Shown here: one piece after another, positions 7,842 through 15,632 of the stretch
Layout: every line of letters begins with the position of its first letter
Position numbering within the stretch: position 1 is the stretch's first letter
Source of the DNA: Clostridiales bacterium
GTDB lineage: Bacteria > Bacillota > Clostridia > Christensenellales > Aristaeellaceae
DNA: 64,000 bases
Assembly: GCA_015056315.1 (NCBI GenBank)
Contig: SVGN01000005.1
Span: 42,156-106,155 of the forward strand
Direction: 5' to 3'
Position numbers and translations under genes: made by a program
The notes under the pieces: generated by a model
What the model saw: the letters and a program-made list of their open reading frames with translations, nothing else
Told to the model about the DNA's origin: nothing
Database searches by the model: none

Positions 7842-8651
7842 ATGGATGCTTCAATTCGTTCCACTTGCACCCAAGTGCGCCGTGATATCATCAATATGAC
7901 GGCGGATGCGGGCTGCGGTCATCCCGGCGGCTCCCTGTCCATCGTAGAGGCGCTGGTCGCTCTGTACTTCGATGTTATGAACATCGATCCCCAGAACCCC
8001 AAGGCCGAAAACCGCGACCGTTTCGTGCTGTCCAAGGGTCACGCCGCTCCTGCCCTGTACGCTGTTCTGGGTGAGCGCGGCTTCTTTGGCACCGAAGAGT
8101 TCAAGCAGTTCCGCCAGCTGGACAGCATCCTGCAGGGTCACCCCGATATGAAGCGCTGCCCCGGCGTGGATGCTTCCACCGGTTCTCTGGGCCAGGGCAT
8201 CTCCATCGCCACCGGTATGGCGCTGGGTGCCAAGGCGCAGGGCAAGGATTTCCAGGTCTACACCATGATCGGCGACGGCGAGTCTCAGGAAGGTCTCGTC
8301 TGGGAAGCCTGCATGGCCGCTGCCCACTACAAGCTGGATAACCTGACCATCCTGTTCGACCACAACGGTCTGCAGATCGACGGCTCCAACGACGAGGTCA
8401 TGAGCCTTGGCGATGTGGCTGCCAAGTTTGCCGCCTTTGGTCTGGATGTTGTGGAAGTGCCCAACGGCAACGACTACGACCAGGTTCTGGCTGCCCTCAA
8501 GCAGCCCCACAAGCCCGGCATGCCCAAGCTGATCCACCTGCACACCACCAAGGGTAAGGGCGTCAGCTTCATGGAGAACGATGCCGGCTGGCACGGCAAG
8601 GCTCCCAATGCCGAGCAGCGCGAAAAGGCCCTGAAAGAGCTGGAGGTGTAA
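7842..8651 (+). CDS. Transketolase, N-terminal subunit
   Basis: 269 aa; the ATG at 7842 is chosen because GGAGG lies 8 nt upstream, whereas an ATG at 7827 overlaps that site. It is the thiamine diphosphate-binding half of a split transketolase, which moves two-carbon units in the non-oxidative pentose phosphate pathway. The cofactor motif GDGESQEGLVWEACMAA...FDHN is clear, as are GHPGGSLS and SKGHAAPALYA near the N-terminus. The C-terminal subunit follows after 4 nt. Split transketolases are normal in many Firmicutes. Confidence 0.95.
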   Translation: MDASIRSTCTQVRRDIINMTADAGCGHPGGSLSIVEALVALYFDVMNIDPQNPKAENRDRFVLSKGHAAPALYAVLGERGFFGTEEFKQFRQLDSILQGHPDMKRCPGVDASTGSLGQGISIATGMALGAKAQGKDFQVYTMIGDGESQEGLVWEACMAAAHYKLDNLTILFDHNGLQIDGSNDEVMSLGDVAAKFAAFGLDVVEVPNGNDYDQVLAALKQPHKPGMPKLIHLHTTKGKGVSFMENDAGWHGKAPNAEQREKALKELEV

Positions 8652-8655
8652 GATC

Positions 8656-9573
8656 ATGGAAAAGAAAGCTACCCGCGTCGCTTATGGCGAGTATATGGCC
8701 AAGCTGGGCGACACCAACGATAAGCTGGTCGTGCTGGATGCCGACCTGGCCGGCGCTACCATGACCCAGTACTTCAAGAAGGCTCATCCCGACCGTTTCT
8801 TCGATTGCGGCATTGCCGAGGCCAACATGGTAGACCTGGCCGCCGGTATGTCCACCACCGGCCTGGTGCCCTTCTGCAGCACCTTTGCTGTGTTCGCCAG
8901 CCGCTGCCTGGATCAGATCCGCAACACTGTTTGCTACCCCAAGATGAACGTGAAGTTCGCCTTCACCCATGCGGGCATCACCCTGGGCGAGGATGGCGGC
9001 AGCCATCAGGCCCTGGAGGATATCGCCATTATGCGTGCCCTGCCCAACATGACCGTGTTCGTACCCTGCGATGCCAACGAGACCGAGCGCTGCATCGATG
9101 CCGCTCTGGAGATCAACGGCCCCGTGTACATCCGTCTGGCCCGTCTGCCCAGCCCCATCTTCGAGATGGATATGCCCTTCATTCCCGGCAAGGTGAATGT
9201 GCTGCGCGAAGGCAAGGACGAAGTGCTGCTGTGCAGCGGCGTTATGGTCAGCGAGTGCATGGCCGCCGCCGAGCTGCTGGCTGCTCAGGGCAAGGATGTC
9301 TGCGTTGTCAACTGCCACACCATCAAGCCCTTCGACGTGGAAGGCGTGCAGGAGCTGGCCAAGGCCCACAAGCACATCTACACCGTTGAGGAGCACAACG
9401 TGATCGGCGGTCTGGGCGATGCTGCTGCCGCTGCTCTGGTGAACATGGACGGCGTAAAGCTGACCAAGCTGGGCATGCAGGATGTGTTCGGCGAGAGCGG
9501 CAAGCCTGCCGACCTGCTGCGCAAGTACAAGCTGGATGCTCAGGGTATCGCCGATACCGTTCTGGGCAAGTAA
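8656..9573 (+). CDS. Transketolase, C-terminal subunit
   Basis: 305 aa; the ATG is preceded by GGAGG inside the last codons of the N-terminal subunit, so the two are translationally coupled. It carries the pyrimidine-binding and C-terminal domains: FDCGIAEANMVDLAAGMS with the conserved Glu of the IAEAN motif, HAGITLGEDGGSHQALEDIA, and a C-terminal EEHNVIGGLGDAAA segment. It forms the active enzyme with the subunit upstream. A strong terminator follows the gene. Confidence 0.95.
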   Translation: MEKKATRVAYGEYMAKLGDTNDKLVVLDADLAGATMTQYFKKAHPDRFFDCGIAEANMVDLAAGMSTTGLVPFCSTFAVFASRCLDQIRNTVCYPKMNVKFAFTHAGITLGEDGGSHQALEDIAIMRALPNMTVFVPCDANETERCIDAALEINGPVYIRLARLPSPIFEMDMPFIPGKVNVLREGKDEVLLCSGVMVSECMAAAELLAAQGKDVCVVNCHTIKPFDVEGVQELAKAHKHIYTVEEHNVIGGLGDAAAAALVNMDGVKLTKLGMQDVFGESGKPADLLRKYKLDAQGIADTVLGK

Positions 9574-9584
9574 GCTGCCAATAA

Positions 9585-9625
9585 GCAAAAGCCGCGGAGA
9601 CAATGTGCTCCGCGGCTTTTGCCAT
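9585..9625 (+). terminator. Terminator after the transketolase genes
   Basis: A 14-bp stem, GCAAAAGCCGCGGA / TCCGCGGCTTTTGC, with a 10-nt loop, 12 nt after the stop codon. Confidence 0.8.
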
Positions 9626-9655
9626 TTCTCCGGCTGTATCGGAGCCGGTCATATA

Positions 9656-9690
9656 AAGCCCCGCTTTTCACAGTGAAGCGGGGCTTTTCG
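9656..9690. terminator. Hairpin at the 3' end of the SH3/FN3 gene
   Basis: AAGCCCCGCTT pairs with AAGCGGGGCTT around a 9-nt loop and is followed by TTCG on the plus strand. It lies 6 nt beyond the stop of the minus-strand SH3/FN3 gene. The T-tract is poor in both directions, so efficiency is uncertain. Confidence 0.55.
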
Positions 9691-9695
9691 TATGC

Positions 9696-12536
9696 TCATT
9701 GATGGATGATGCCGATCTCCGGGCTGTCCAGCCAGGTGAGGCCATCGCCTACGGCATAGAGGAAGAAGGTGGTCTTATCCGGCTTCTGGGAGAAGGTGTA
9801 GCGGGTCTTGGAGCAATCCACCCATTGCTCACCCACCTGCCGGAAGCGGTAGCCGGTGGCGTTTGGTACCTCATCCCAAACAGCGACCCACTTGCCCTTG
9901 CTCTGCTCGATGCGGAAGCCGGTGGGCGCAGGCAGCCGCTCAGGGGCGGTCTCGCCCTCGGCGGCATAGCTGAGCTGGGTGGTAGCACTGTCGGTATAGG
10001 CGGTGCCATCGCCAAGGGCGTAGACATGATAGATGCCGTTGGCAGGCGCGGTGGCAAACACGAAGGAGGGCCTTGTGCAGGCGTACCAGTTGCCCAGGCT
10101 GTCGCCCAGGCGGTAGCCGACAGCGTTGGGCGTACGGCTCCAGGAGGCCTTCCATGTACCGTTTTCCTCGTAGATGCGGAAGTCTGTGGGTGCCTTCAGC
10201 TTCTCTGCGGGCTGGGTATAGGTGCAGGTGGCGGCAGGGCTGTCGGTATGGTCGGTACCATCGCCCAAAGCGACTACCTGATAGACCTCGCCCGGCTCCG
10301 GCGGCTGTGCCAGCGTAAAGGTGACCGCATCCGCTGCCACGTTTGCCGCTGCTTCGCCCACCTTGCCCACCGAATAACCCATGGCACCGGTGACGGGCTG
10401 CCAGCAAAGCAGCCAGCTTTCTCCCTCCTGCCGCAGGCTCACACCGGCAGGGGCAGCCAGCGGGGCAGGAGAGGGCAGGGTAAAGACATAATCGGCGATG
10501 TCGCTGTCGGCACAGGCTTCGCCATCGCCCACCGCTACCACCTGATAGCTGCCGCTTGTGGGAATGCCCTCGGGGGCGTAGCTGTTTTCGCTCAGGTCGA
10601 TCCAGCTGCCGCCGGGCATACGGAGGCGGTAGCCCACGGCATTCTCCACCGCAGACCAGCGAATGATCCATGCTCCGTCCTCTTTGGCAATGCCGGTGAT
10701 GGTGGGCTTGGGCAGCCCGGCGAGGCCATCGGAGGCGGTGGCCGGGTAGCTGAGGGTAACCACGGCGGTATCGCCGCCGGTGCCAATGGTGCAGCTGGCG
10801 CCGTTGGTGCCGGGAGCGGTAAAGTAGCTGGGGCTGAGGCCGGTAAAGGTATGGTTGGGCTTGGCACTCAGGCTGATGACGGCGGTATAGGCGGTGCTGG
10901 GCGCAAAGATGCCCTCGGCGGGTTCGGGTGTCCAGGTGACGGTGCCGGTGTATTGCTCGGTGGGGGTGATCGAGGCGGTCGCCTTTGCCCCCGCAACCGG
11001 AGCAGGCACGTCTTCGATCAGGGGCAGGGAGACCTGTGCCTTCTGCACGGTCAGCCGCAGCTCCTTTTCAGCAGAGCCGAGACTGCTGCTCACCTGCACG
11101 GTAAAGGCTTTGGTACCGCATTCGGCGGGCGTGCCGGTGATGGTACCCGCCTGATCCATTGAAAGGCCAACGGGCAGAGACCCCTTGATGAGGCTCCATT
11201 GCAGCTGCCCGCCGCCGGATGCCTGCAGCCGGGCGTTGTAGCTTTGCTGAAAGCTGCCGCCGGGCAGGGTCTCGGTGGAGATCTGCGGGGCCTGTGCCGC
11301 ACTGACCGGCTGGGTGGAAAGGGTATGTTTGCCGCTGTAGGGGTGCTTGCCCTCTGCCGTGAGCACAAGGGTCTGACCCACATCCGCCTCAGTGACGGTA
11401 TAGATGGCGGCATCGCTGACGGTTTCGCCGTTGATGCTCCAGTGATAGGTAACGGTGGCATCCTCAGGCGTGGTGACGGGCTTCAGCACATCGCCCACGT
11501 AGGGGCTGAGGGTGTTGAGGGTGAGGGCCTCCAACGCACCGGTTCTGACCACCGGCTGGGTAGGCTCGCCGGTGGCGATGCCCTTATAGCGGCCGCTGCC
11601 GGTAATGCGCAGACGGATCTGCGCCCCCACATCCGCTTCGGTGACCAGATAGGCAGCGGAGGTGCCCTTTACGGTCTCCTTACCATCGGAGGTCTTGACC
11701 AGCCACTCGTAGGTTACGGTAGCCGTAGCCGGGGTGATGCTCTGCACCGCCAGCACATTGCCCAGCACCGGTCTTTGGTTGTTGATGGTAACGCCTGTTA
11801 CGGTATAGTGATCGTTGTAGAGCAGAAAGCCGTTCATCATATAGCCGCGGCGGCTGCCCACCTGTACGTAATCCCACCCGGCACCCTGGGTGATCAGCTT
11901 TACCTCGGTGCCCACCCCGTAGAGACCGATGTTTTCGTGCTCGGTGCCGGGGCCGGTGCGCAGGCGAACGCCGTAGCCGTTGCCCGTCCAGATGGTGGCA
12001 TCGCCCAGATAGCTCTCGGGTGTACCGGTATCGATGCCCTCCAGCGGGGAGAGAAAGTGGCTCATCAGATAGCCGGTGTGGCTGTTGACGGATACCTTTG
12101 ACCAGTAGATGCCGCTTTCCAGCACGGTGACCGGGCTGCCCACCGGCAGCAGCTCCAGCATACGGTATTGTGTGCCGGGGCCGGTGCGCAGGCGCACACC
12201 GTTGCCGTTGCTGCTGACCACCGTGGCCGGGATGCCCTCGGCGGCGGGCAGCTCATTTTCTGCTTGTATGCTTCCGCCGGGGGTGGCAGAGACCAGATAA
12301 TCCCGGTGCATGTAGCCGCTGTTGCCATCGCTCAGGCGCACGTGGTACCACTCGCCGGAAGCCCCCAGCACCTCCACTTTGGTGCCGGTATAGTAGCTGG
12401 CGACGGTTTGGGAATCGTATGCCGGTTGGCTGCGCAGCCGCAGCCAGCCCCCTGTGATCGTAGCATATTCAGCCGCTGTGGCTGTTTGAGACAGCAGCAG
12501 CGCAAGAGCCAGAAATGCCGCTGACCATCGCTTCAT
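9696..12536 (-). CDS. Secreted SH3b/Ig-like/FN3-like repeat protein
   Basis: 946 aa from the ATG at 12536, 6 nt after AAGGAGAG; the open frame continues far upstream without a ribosome site. The signal peptide MKRWSAAFLALALLLSQTAT ends in AA|E. Three bacterial SH3 domains follow (about 24-84, 103-163, 178-238), two containing GVRLRTGPGT. Then come two Ig-like modules with YxVTEADVG signatures (about 242-412), a putative-Ig module (ITGTPAE, about 413-500), an about 100-residue beta-rich module, and four tandem FN3-like repeats of about 85 aa, each with a WxxxxNAxGYR core and a VYALGDGT-type end. There is no sortase or anchor motif. Cell-wall binding through SH3 is likely; no catalytic domain is seen. 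Confidence 0.85.
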   Translation of the reverse strand: MKRWSAAFLALALLLSQTATAAEYATITGGWLRLRSQPAYDSQTVASYYTGTKVEVLGASGEWYHVRLSDGNSGYMHRDYLVSATPGGSIQAENELPAAEGIPATVVSSNGNGVRLRTGPGTQYRMLELLPVGSPVTVLESGIYWSKVSVNSHTGYLMSHFLSPLEGIDTGTPESYLGDATIWTGNGYGVRLRTGPGTEHENIGLYGVGTEVKLITQGAGWDYVQVGSRRGYMMNGFLLYNDHYTVTGVTINNQRPVLGNVLAVQSITPATATVTYEWLVKTSDGKETVKGTSAAYLVTEADVGAQIRLRITGSGRYKGIATGEPTQPVVRTGALEALTLNTLSPYVGDVLKPVTTPEDATVTYHWSINGETVSDAAIYTVTEADVGQTLVLTAEGKHPYSGKHTLSTQPVSAAQAPQISTETLPGGSFQQSYNARLQASGGGQLQWSLIKGSLPVGLSMDQAGTITGTPAECGTKAFTVQVSSSLGSAEKELRLTVQKAQVSLPLIEDVPAPVAGAKATASITPTEQYTGTVTWTPEPAEGIFAPSTAYTAVISLSAKPNHTFTGLSPSYFTAPGTNGASCTIGTGGDTAVVTLSYPATASDGLAGLPKPTITGIAKEDGAWIIRWSAVENAVGYRLRMPGGSWIDLSENSYAPEGIPTSGSYQVVAVGDGEACADSDIADYVFTLPSPAPLAAPAGVSLRQEGESWLLCWQPVTGAMGYSVGKVGEAAANVAADAVTFTLAQPPEPGEVYQVVALGDGTDHTDSPAATCTYTQPAEKLKAPTDFRIYEENGTWKASWSRTPNAVGYRLGDSLGNWYACTRPSFVFATAPANGIYHVYALGDGTAYTDSATTQLSYAAEGETAPERLPAPTGFRIEQSKGKWVAVWDEVPNATGYRFRQVGEQWVDCSKTRYTFSQKPDKTTFFLYAVGDGLTWLDSPEIGIIHQ

Positions 12537-12743
12537 ATGGGTCTCTCCTTCCGTGTGGCTTCTGTACCGGCGGTATGTACACCAAACAAACGCTTCGGAT
12601 GGGCATATTTCTTCCCCTGGGCGGGCTTTGGGCGTACATTTTACCTTTGCTGTCTGCGGGCAGCTGCCTGCAAACGGCAAAGTGTTGTGCAACAAATGCT
12701 TTTCTACCCTTATCCTACCACAAACCGGATGCCTTGTACAGCG

Positions 12744-12782
12744 GCAAAAGCAAAGCCCCGGCGGTGCTGTCACCGTCGGGGC
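12744..12782 (-). terminator. Terminator after the ATP-grasp gene
   Basis: On the minus strand, GCCCCGACGGTG pairs with CACCGCCGGGGC around a 4-nt loop, followed by TTTGCTTTT. The rest of the gap to the SH3/FN3 gene (12537-12743) holds no gene I can see. Confidence 0.85.
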
Positions 12783-12799
12783 AGGGTATTCACGTGGGA

Positions 12800-13969
12800 T
12801 CATTCGCACCAGAGTGCATCCGTGTAGAAGGCGTCCATGCGATCCCGGTCTTCGAAAAGCCCGATATAGCGGCTGCTTTCGTCGCTTTCTGCCAGCTTGA
12901 GCTGGTTGGCGTACTTGGTGCACAGCCTGTCGTGGCCAATCAGGAAGCGGCGGCCGGCTTTGCGGCCAACAAAAGCGCAGTAGGCGGGCTTCCCCGGCTG
13001 TACCGCCGCCATGCTGCCGCAGATCATGTCTGCCCAGATGGCATATACATCCACGGAGGCAGCGTAGTTCATCATATCCAGCGCGTGGCCGCCGCAGGGG
13101 CACATGCCTACCTCCAGCGCCACGATCTGGCCCTCGCTGCCCAGACCGGGGTGATCCTGCGTGAGGCGGAAAAACTCGAAGTGTACGAAACGGCTCCGGA
13201 CGTCGAAACTCCTGGCAACGGCGCGCCCGGCCTCCCGTACATCCTGCCGGAGCTGATCCACCACGTAGTAGATGGCGTTATCGTTGTTGGAGACGATATC
13301 CATAATGGACATGGGCGTTACCATGCCCGTTTCGTACAGCGGCTCGCCAAACTCGTCCAGAATGGCGTCGTAGGAGTTGACCTCGCCCCGGACGAACTCC
13401 TCCATCAGCCAGGGGGTATCCGGGTCGCAGCGGCTGAGGAAGGCCTCCAGCTCCGCATCGTTCTTGATCTTGCAGGCATCGGTGATGCCGTGGCCGTTAT
13501 CCGGCTTGATGACCAGCGGGTAATCCACCTCATGGGCAAAGGCGAGGCAGCTCTTCAGGTCATCCACCGGGCGGCAGCGGGGCACCGGGATCCCCGCACG
13601 CTGGTAATAGGCTTTCATGAGCGATTTTCTGCGGATCGGCGGCATATCTGCGGAGGAAAAACCGCTCTCGATGCCAAAGGCGGTGCGCAGCTTCGCATCC
13701 TGCTCCAGCCAGTATTCGTTGTTGCTCTCCAGCCAGTCCAACGGGCCGTAGGCGGCTACAAAGCCCGCAACAGCCTTGTATACCGCTTCGTAGCTGTGCA
13801 GGGTGGATACCTGTACGTAGTCGTCCAGGCTCTGCTGAAGCTCCGGGCGCAGGCTCTCCCGGGCTGCATCGCCGATGCCCAGCACCCTGAGGCCGCGCTG
13901 TTTCAGCGCCCGGCAGAACTGCCAGTAGTTATCCGGATAGTTGGGGGAAATAAACACAAAGTTTTTCAT
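12800..13969 (-). CDS. ATP-grasp domain carboxylate ligase, unknown substrate
   Basis: 389 aa. The fold is recognisable from an N-terminal Rossmann-like preATP-grasp part (FVFISPNYPDNYWQFCRALK), the nucleotide-binding strand YPLVIKPDNGHGI at about 150-162, the hinge PWLMEEFVRGEVNSYDAIL, and a metal-ligand region HFEFFRLTQD...IVALEVGMCPCGGHALDMMN. The last segment resembles EiNPRxGG of the family but with altered residues. Such enzymes join a carboxylate to an amine or thiol through an acyl-phosphate. The ribosome site AAGGAG is 13 nt from the ATG, longer than usual. The gene is monocistronic with its own promoter and terminator, and the neighbours give no clue to the substrate. Confidence 0.8.
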   Translation of the reverse strand: MKNFVFISPNYPDNYWQFCRALKQRGLRVLGIGDAARESLRPELQQSLDDYVQVSTLHSYEAVYKAVAGFVAAYGPLDWLESNNEYWLEQDAKLRTAFGIESGFSSADMPPIRRKSLMKAYYQRAGIPVPRCRPVDDLKSCLAFAHEVDYPLVIKPDNGHGITDACKIKNDAELEAFLSRCDPDTPWLMEEFVRGEVNSYDAILDEFGEPLYETGMVTPMSIMDIVSNNDNAIYYVVDQLRQDVREAGRAVARSFDVRSRFVHFEFFRLTQDHPGLGSEGQIVALEVGMCPCGGHALDMMNYAASVDVYAIWADMICGSMAAVQPGKPAYCAFVGRKAGRRFLIGHDRLCTKYANQLKLAESDESSRYIGLFEDRDRMDAFYTDALWCE

Positions 13970-14029
13970 ATCAACACTTCATCTCCTTCCGTTGATACTC
14001 GAAAACCGTATGGGTCTCCGCCCACCATC

Positions 14030-14058
14030 ATTATCCAACAATCCCCAGCCGGGCACAA
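14030..14058 (-). promoter_or_regulatory. Promoter of the ATP-grasp gene
   Basis: Minus strand TTGTGC (14058-14053), 17-nt spacer, GATAAT (14035-14030), about 60 nt before the start codon. Confidence 0.6.
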
Positions 14059-14150
14059 TCGCCATTCAGGTCATTGTTTGAACAAAGGGGACAAATAAAA
14101 AACAGACGGTTTTTGTCGGAAATGCGCATGGAGCCACTGCTCCCGCCATG

Positions 14151-14184
14151 AAAAACGAGCCTCCGGTCGGTGCCGGAGGCTCGT
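14151..14184 (-). terminator. Terminator after the G1P-dehydrogenase-like gene
   Basis: ACGAGCCTCCGG / CCGGAGGCTCGT with a 6-nt loop, followed on the minus strand by TTTT. The remaining sequence between 14059 and 14150 has no gene. Confidence 0.85.
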
Positions 14185-14254
14185 TTGCAGATAGGGTCGT
14201 GTGAACAGGTCGCGCTGCTTTGCGCAGGCGTGCAAGCGGGCTGTGAGCGGAAGG

Positions 14255-15604
14255 CTACGCCCGCATGAGCCGGTCGGCATAGCTTTCCAGAAGTCCCAGA
14301 TCCCACAGGAGGGAGCCGGTCAGGTATTTATCCCGGGTGTTGCGGGCTGTGACCAGCGCATCGGCTACATCCTGCGCCGATTGGCCGATCTCCTGCGCCC
14401 GGGTGGGCATGCCCGCCTGCTGCATCAGCGAAAGGATGCTGGCCGCATCCGGCAGAGCCTCCATGGCCTGCAGGATCTGCGGCCATTGCGCCGGGATGCG
14501 GCTGAGCCGCTCTTTGTGCGCCCCTGGGTCGTTGTGGTGCCAGAGGGTGTATTCGTTATGGATCAGCAGTTGGGCGGCCTCGCCGTAGATCCGGCGCATT
14601 TCCGCCTCCCACCGGGCAGGGGTGAGGGCTGCGACGGTGGCCGCTGCCGCCTTGGGGTCGGGCGTGTGCTGCCGGAGCCACCCGTACAGCCGCAGACACA
14701 AAAGCGTGCCCACCCCCACCTGGATGCCGTGCAGCTCGCCGGGCTGGCCCCGGCTCAGCGCAAGCATCTCCCATACATGAGAGAAGTAATGCTCCTGCCC
14801 GGAGGCGGGACGGGAGACGCCCGCAAAGGCGATGGCGATGCCGGAGAGGATCAGCCCCTCGGCAATGGTGCCGATCACCTCGGGATCCCGCTCCATCAGG
14901 CGGGGTGCGGCAGCCATGATGCGGTCAAGGGTAGCCCGCATCAGCGCGGCGACCTCCTGGCAATAGTACTCCCCGGTAACAAGGTGAGCGATGCGCCACT
15001 CGCACAGCGCCACATGCTTGGCCAGCATATCGCCCAGACCTGCCCACAGCATACGCTCCGGCGCATCCTTCATGATCATCGTATCGGCGATGATGGCAGC
15101 GGGGCAGCTGCTGTACAGCGTGGTCTTGACCCGGCCCACCAGCATGGAGGCGCAGCTGGAGGCATAACCGTCCATGGAGGGGGCGGTGCCCACGATCACC
15201 TGGGGCCTGCCCGCTGCGTGGGCGAATACCTTGCAGCAATCGTTGATCACGCCGGAGCCCAGCGCCAGCACTGCATCGCAGCTGGGGTCGAAGTGCATGC
15301 AGATCTCGCCCACGGTGTGCTCATCCGGCTCCGGGTGCTCCGAGGCAAGGCAGTAAAAGCCATAGGGGAGGGAGGCATTCTCCAGTACGTTGCGTACCTG
15401 CTCCCACCCGGCGCGGCAGGTGTTGGGATCGCAGACCACAAAGGGCTTTTGGCAGCCTATGGTGCGCAGAGCCTCCGGCAGTGCCTCCACCGCATTTCTG
15501 CCTACCCGCACAAAGCGCAGCGGCACCTGATGCAGCCGCCCGCAGGCGCAGGGATGGGCGGTGGAGATCAGCTCCTGAAGGGTCATATGGGCCAGATGGG
15601 GCAT
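14255..15604 (-). CDS. sn-Glycerol-1-phosphate dehydrogenase-like protein (AraM/EgsA family)
   Basis: 449 aa; ATG after GGAGGGAGACCCC. It is an iron-dependent-alcohol-dehydrogenase fold of the AraM/EgsA branch, which reduces dihydroxyacetone phosphate to sn-glycerol 1-phosphate with NAD(P)H. The nucleotide-binding stretch AVLALGSGVINDCCKVFAHA and the TAPSMDGYASSCA motif are clear. Metal-ligand histidines are expected in GQEHYFSH and in GELHGIQVG. The Cys-containing N-terminus (HPCACGRLH) resembles many Firmicute members of this group. It is encoded 28 nt after a GH20 hexosaminidase on the same strand. Its role could be archaeal-like glycerol phosphate supply or a related sugar-phosphate reduction. 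Confidence 0.85.
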   Translation of the reverse strand: MPHLAHMTLQELISTAHPCACGRLHQVPLRFVRVGRNAVEALPEALRTIGCQKPFVVCDPNTCRAGWEQVRNVLENASLPYGFYCLASEHPEPDEHTVGEICMHFDPSCDAVLALGSGVINDCCKVFAHAAGRPQVIVGTAPSMDGYASSCASMLVGRVKTTLYSSCPAAIIADTMIMKDAPERMLWAGLGDMLAKHVALCEWRIAHLVTGEYYCQEVAALMRATLDRIMAAAPRLMERDPEVIGTIAEGLILSGIAIAFAGVSRPASGQEHYFSHVWEMLALSRGQPGELHGIQVGVGTLLCLRLYGWLRQHTPDPKAAAATVAALTPARWEAEMRRIYGEAAQLLIHNEYTLWHHNDPGAHKERLSRIPAQWPQILQAMEALPDAASILSLMQQAGMPTRAQEIGQSAQDVADALVTARNTRDKYLTGSLLWDLGLLESYADRLMRA

Positions 15605-15632
15605 GGGGTCTCCCTCCTGTTTGGGTGAAAAG

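Noticed and set aside
12537..13103. N-terminal extension of the SH3/FN3 protein into the ATP-grasp gene
   Set aside because: The frame is open, but the ATG at 12536 has a good ribosome site and a signal peptide, and a terminator lies in between.
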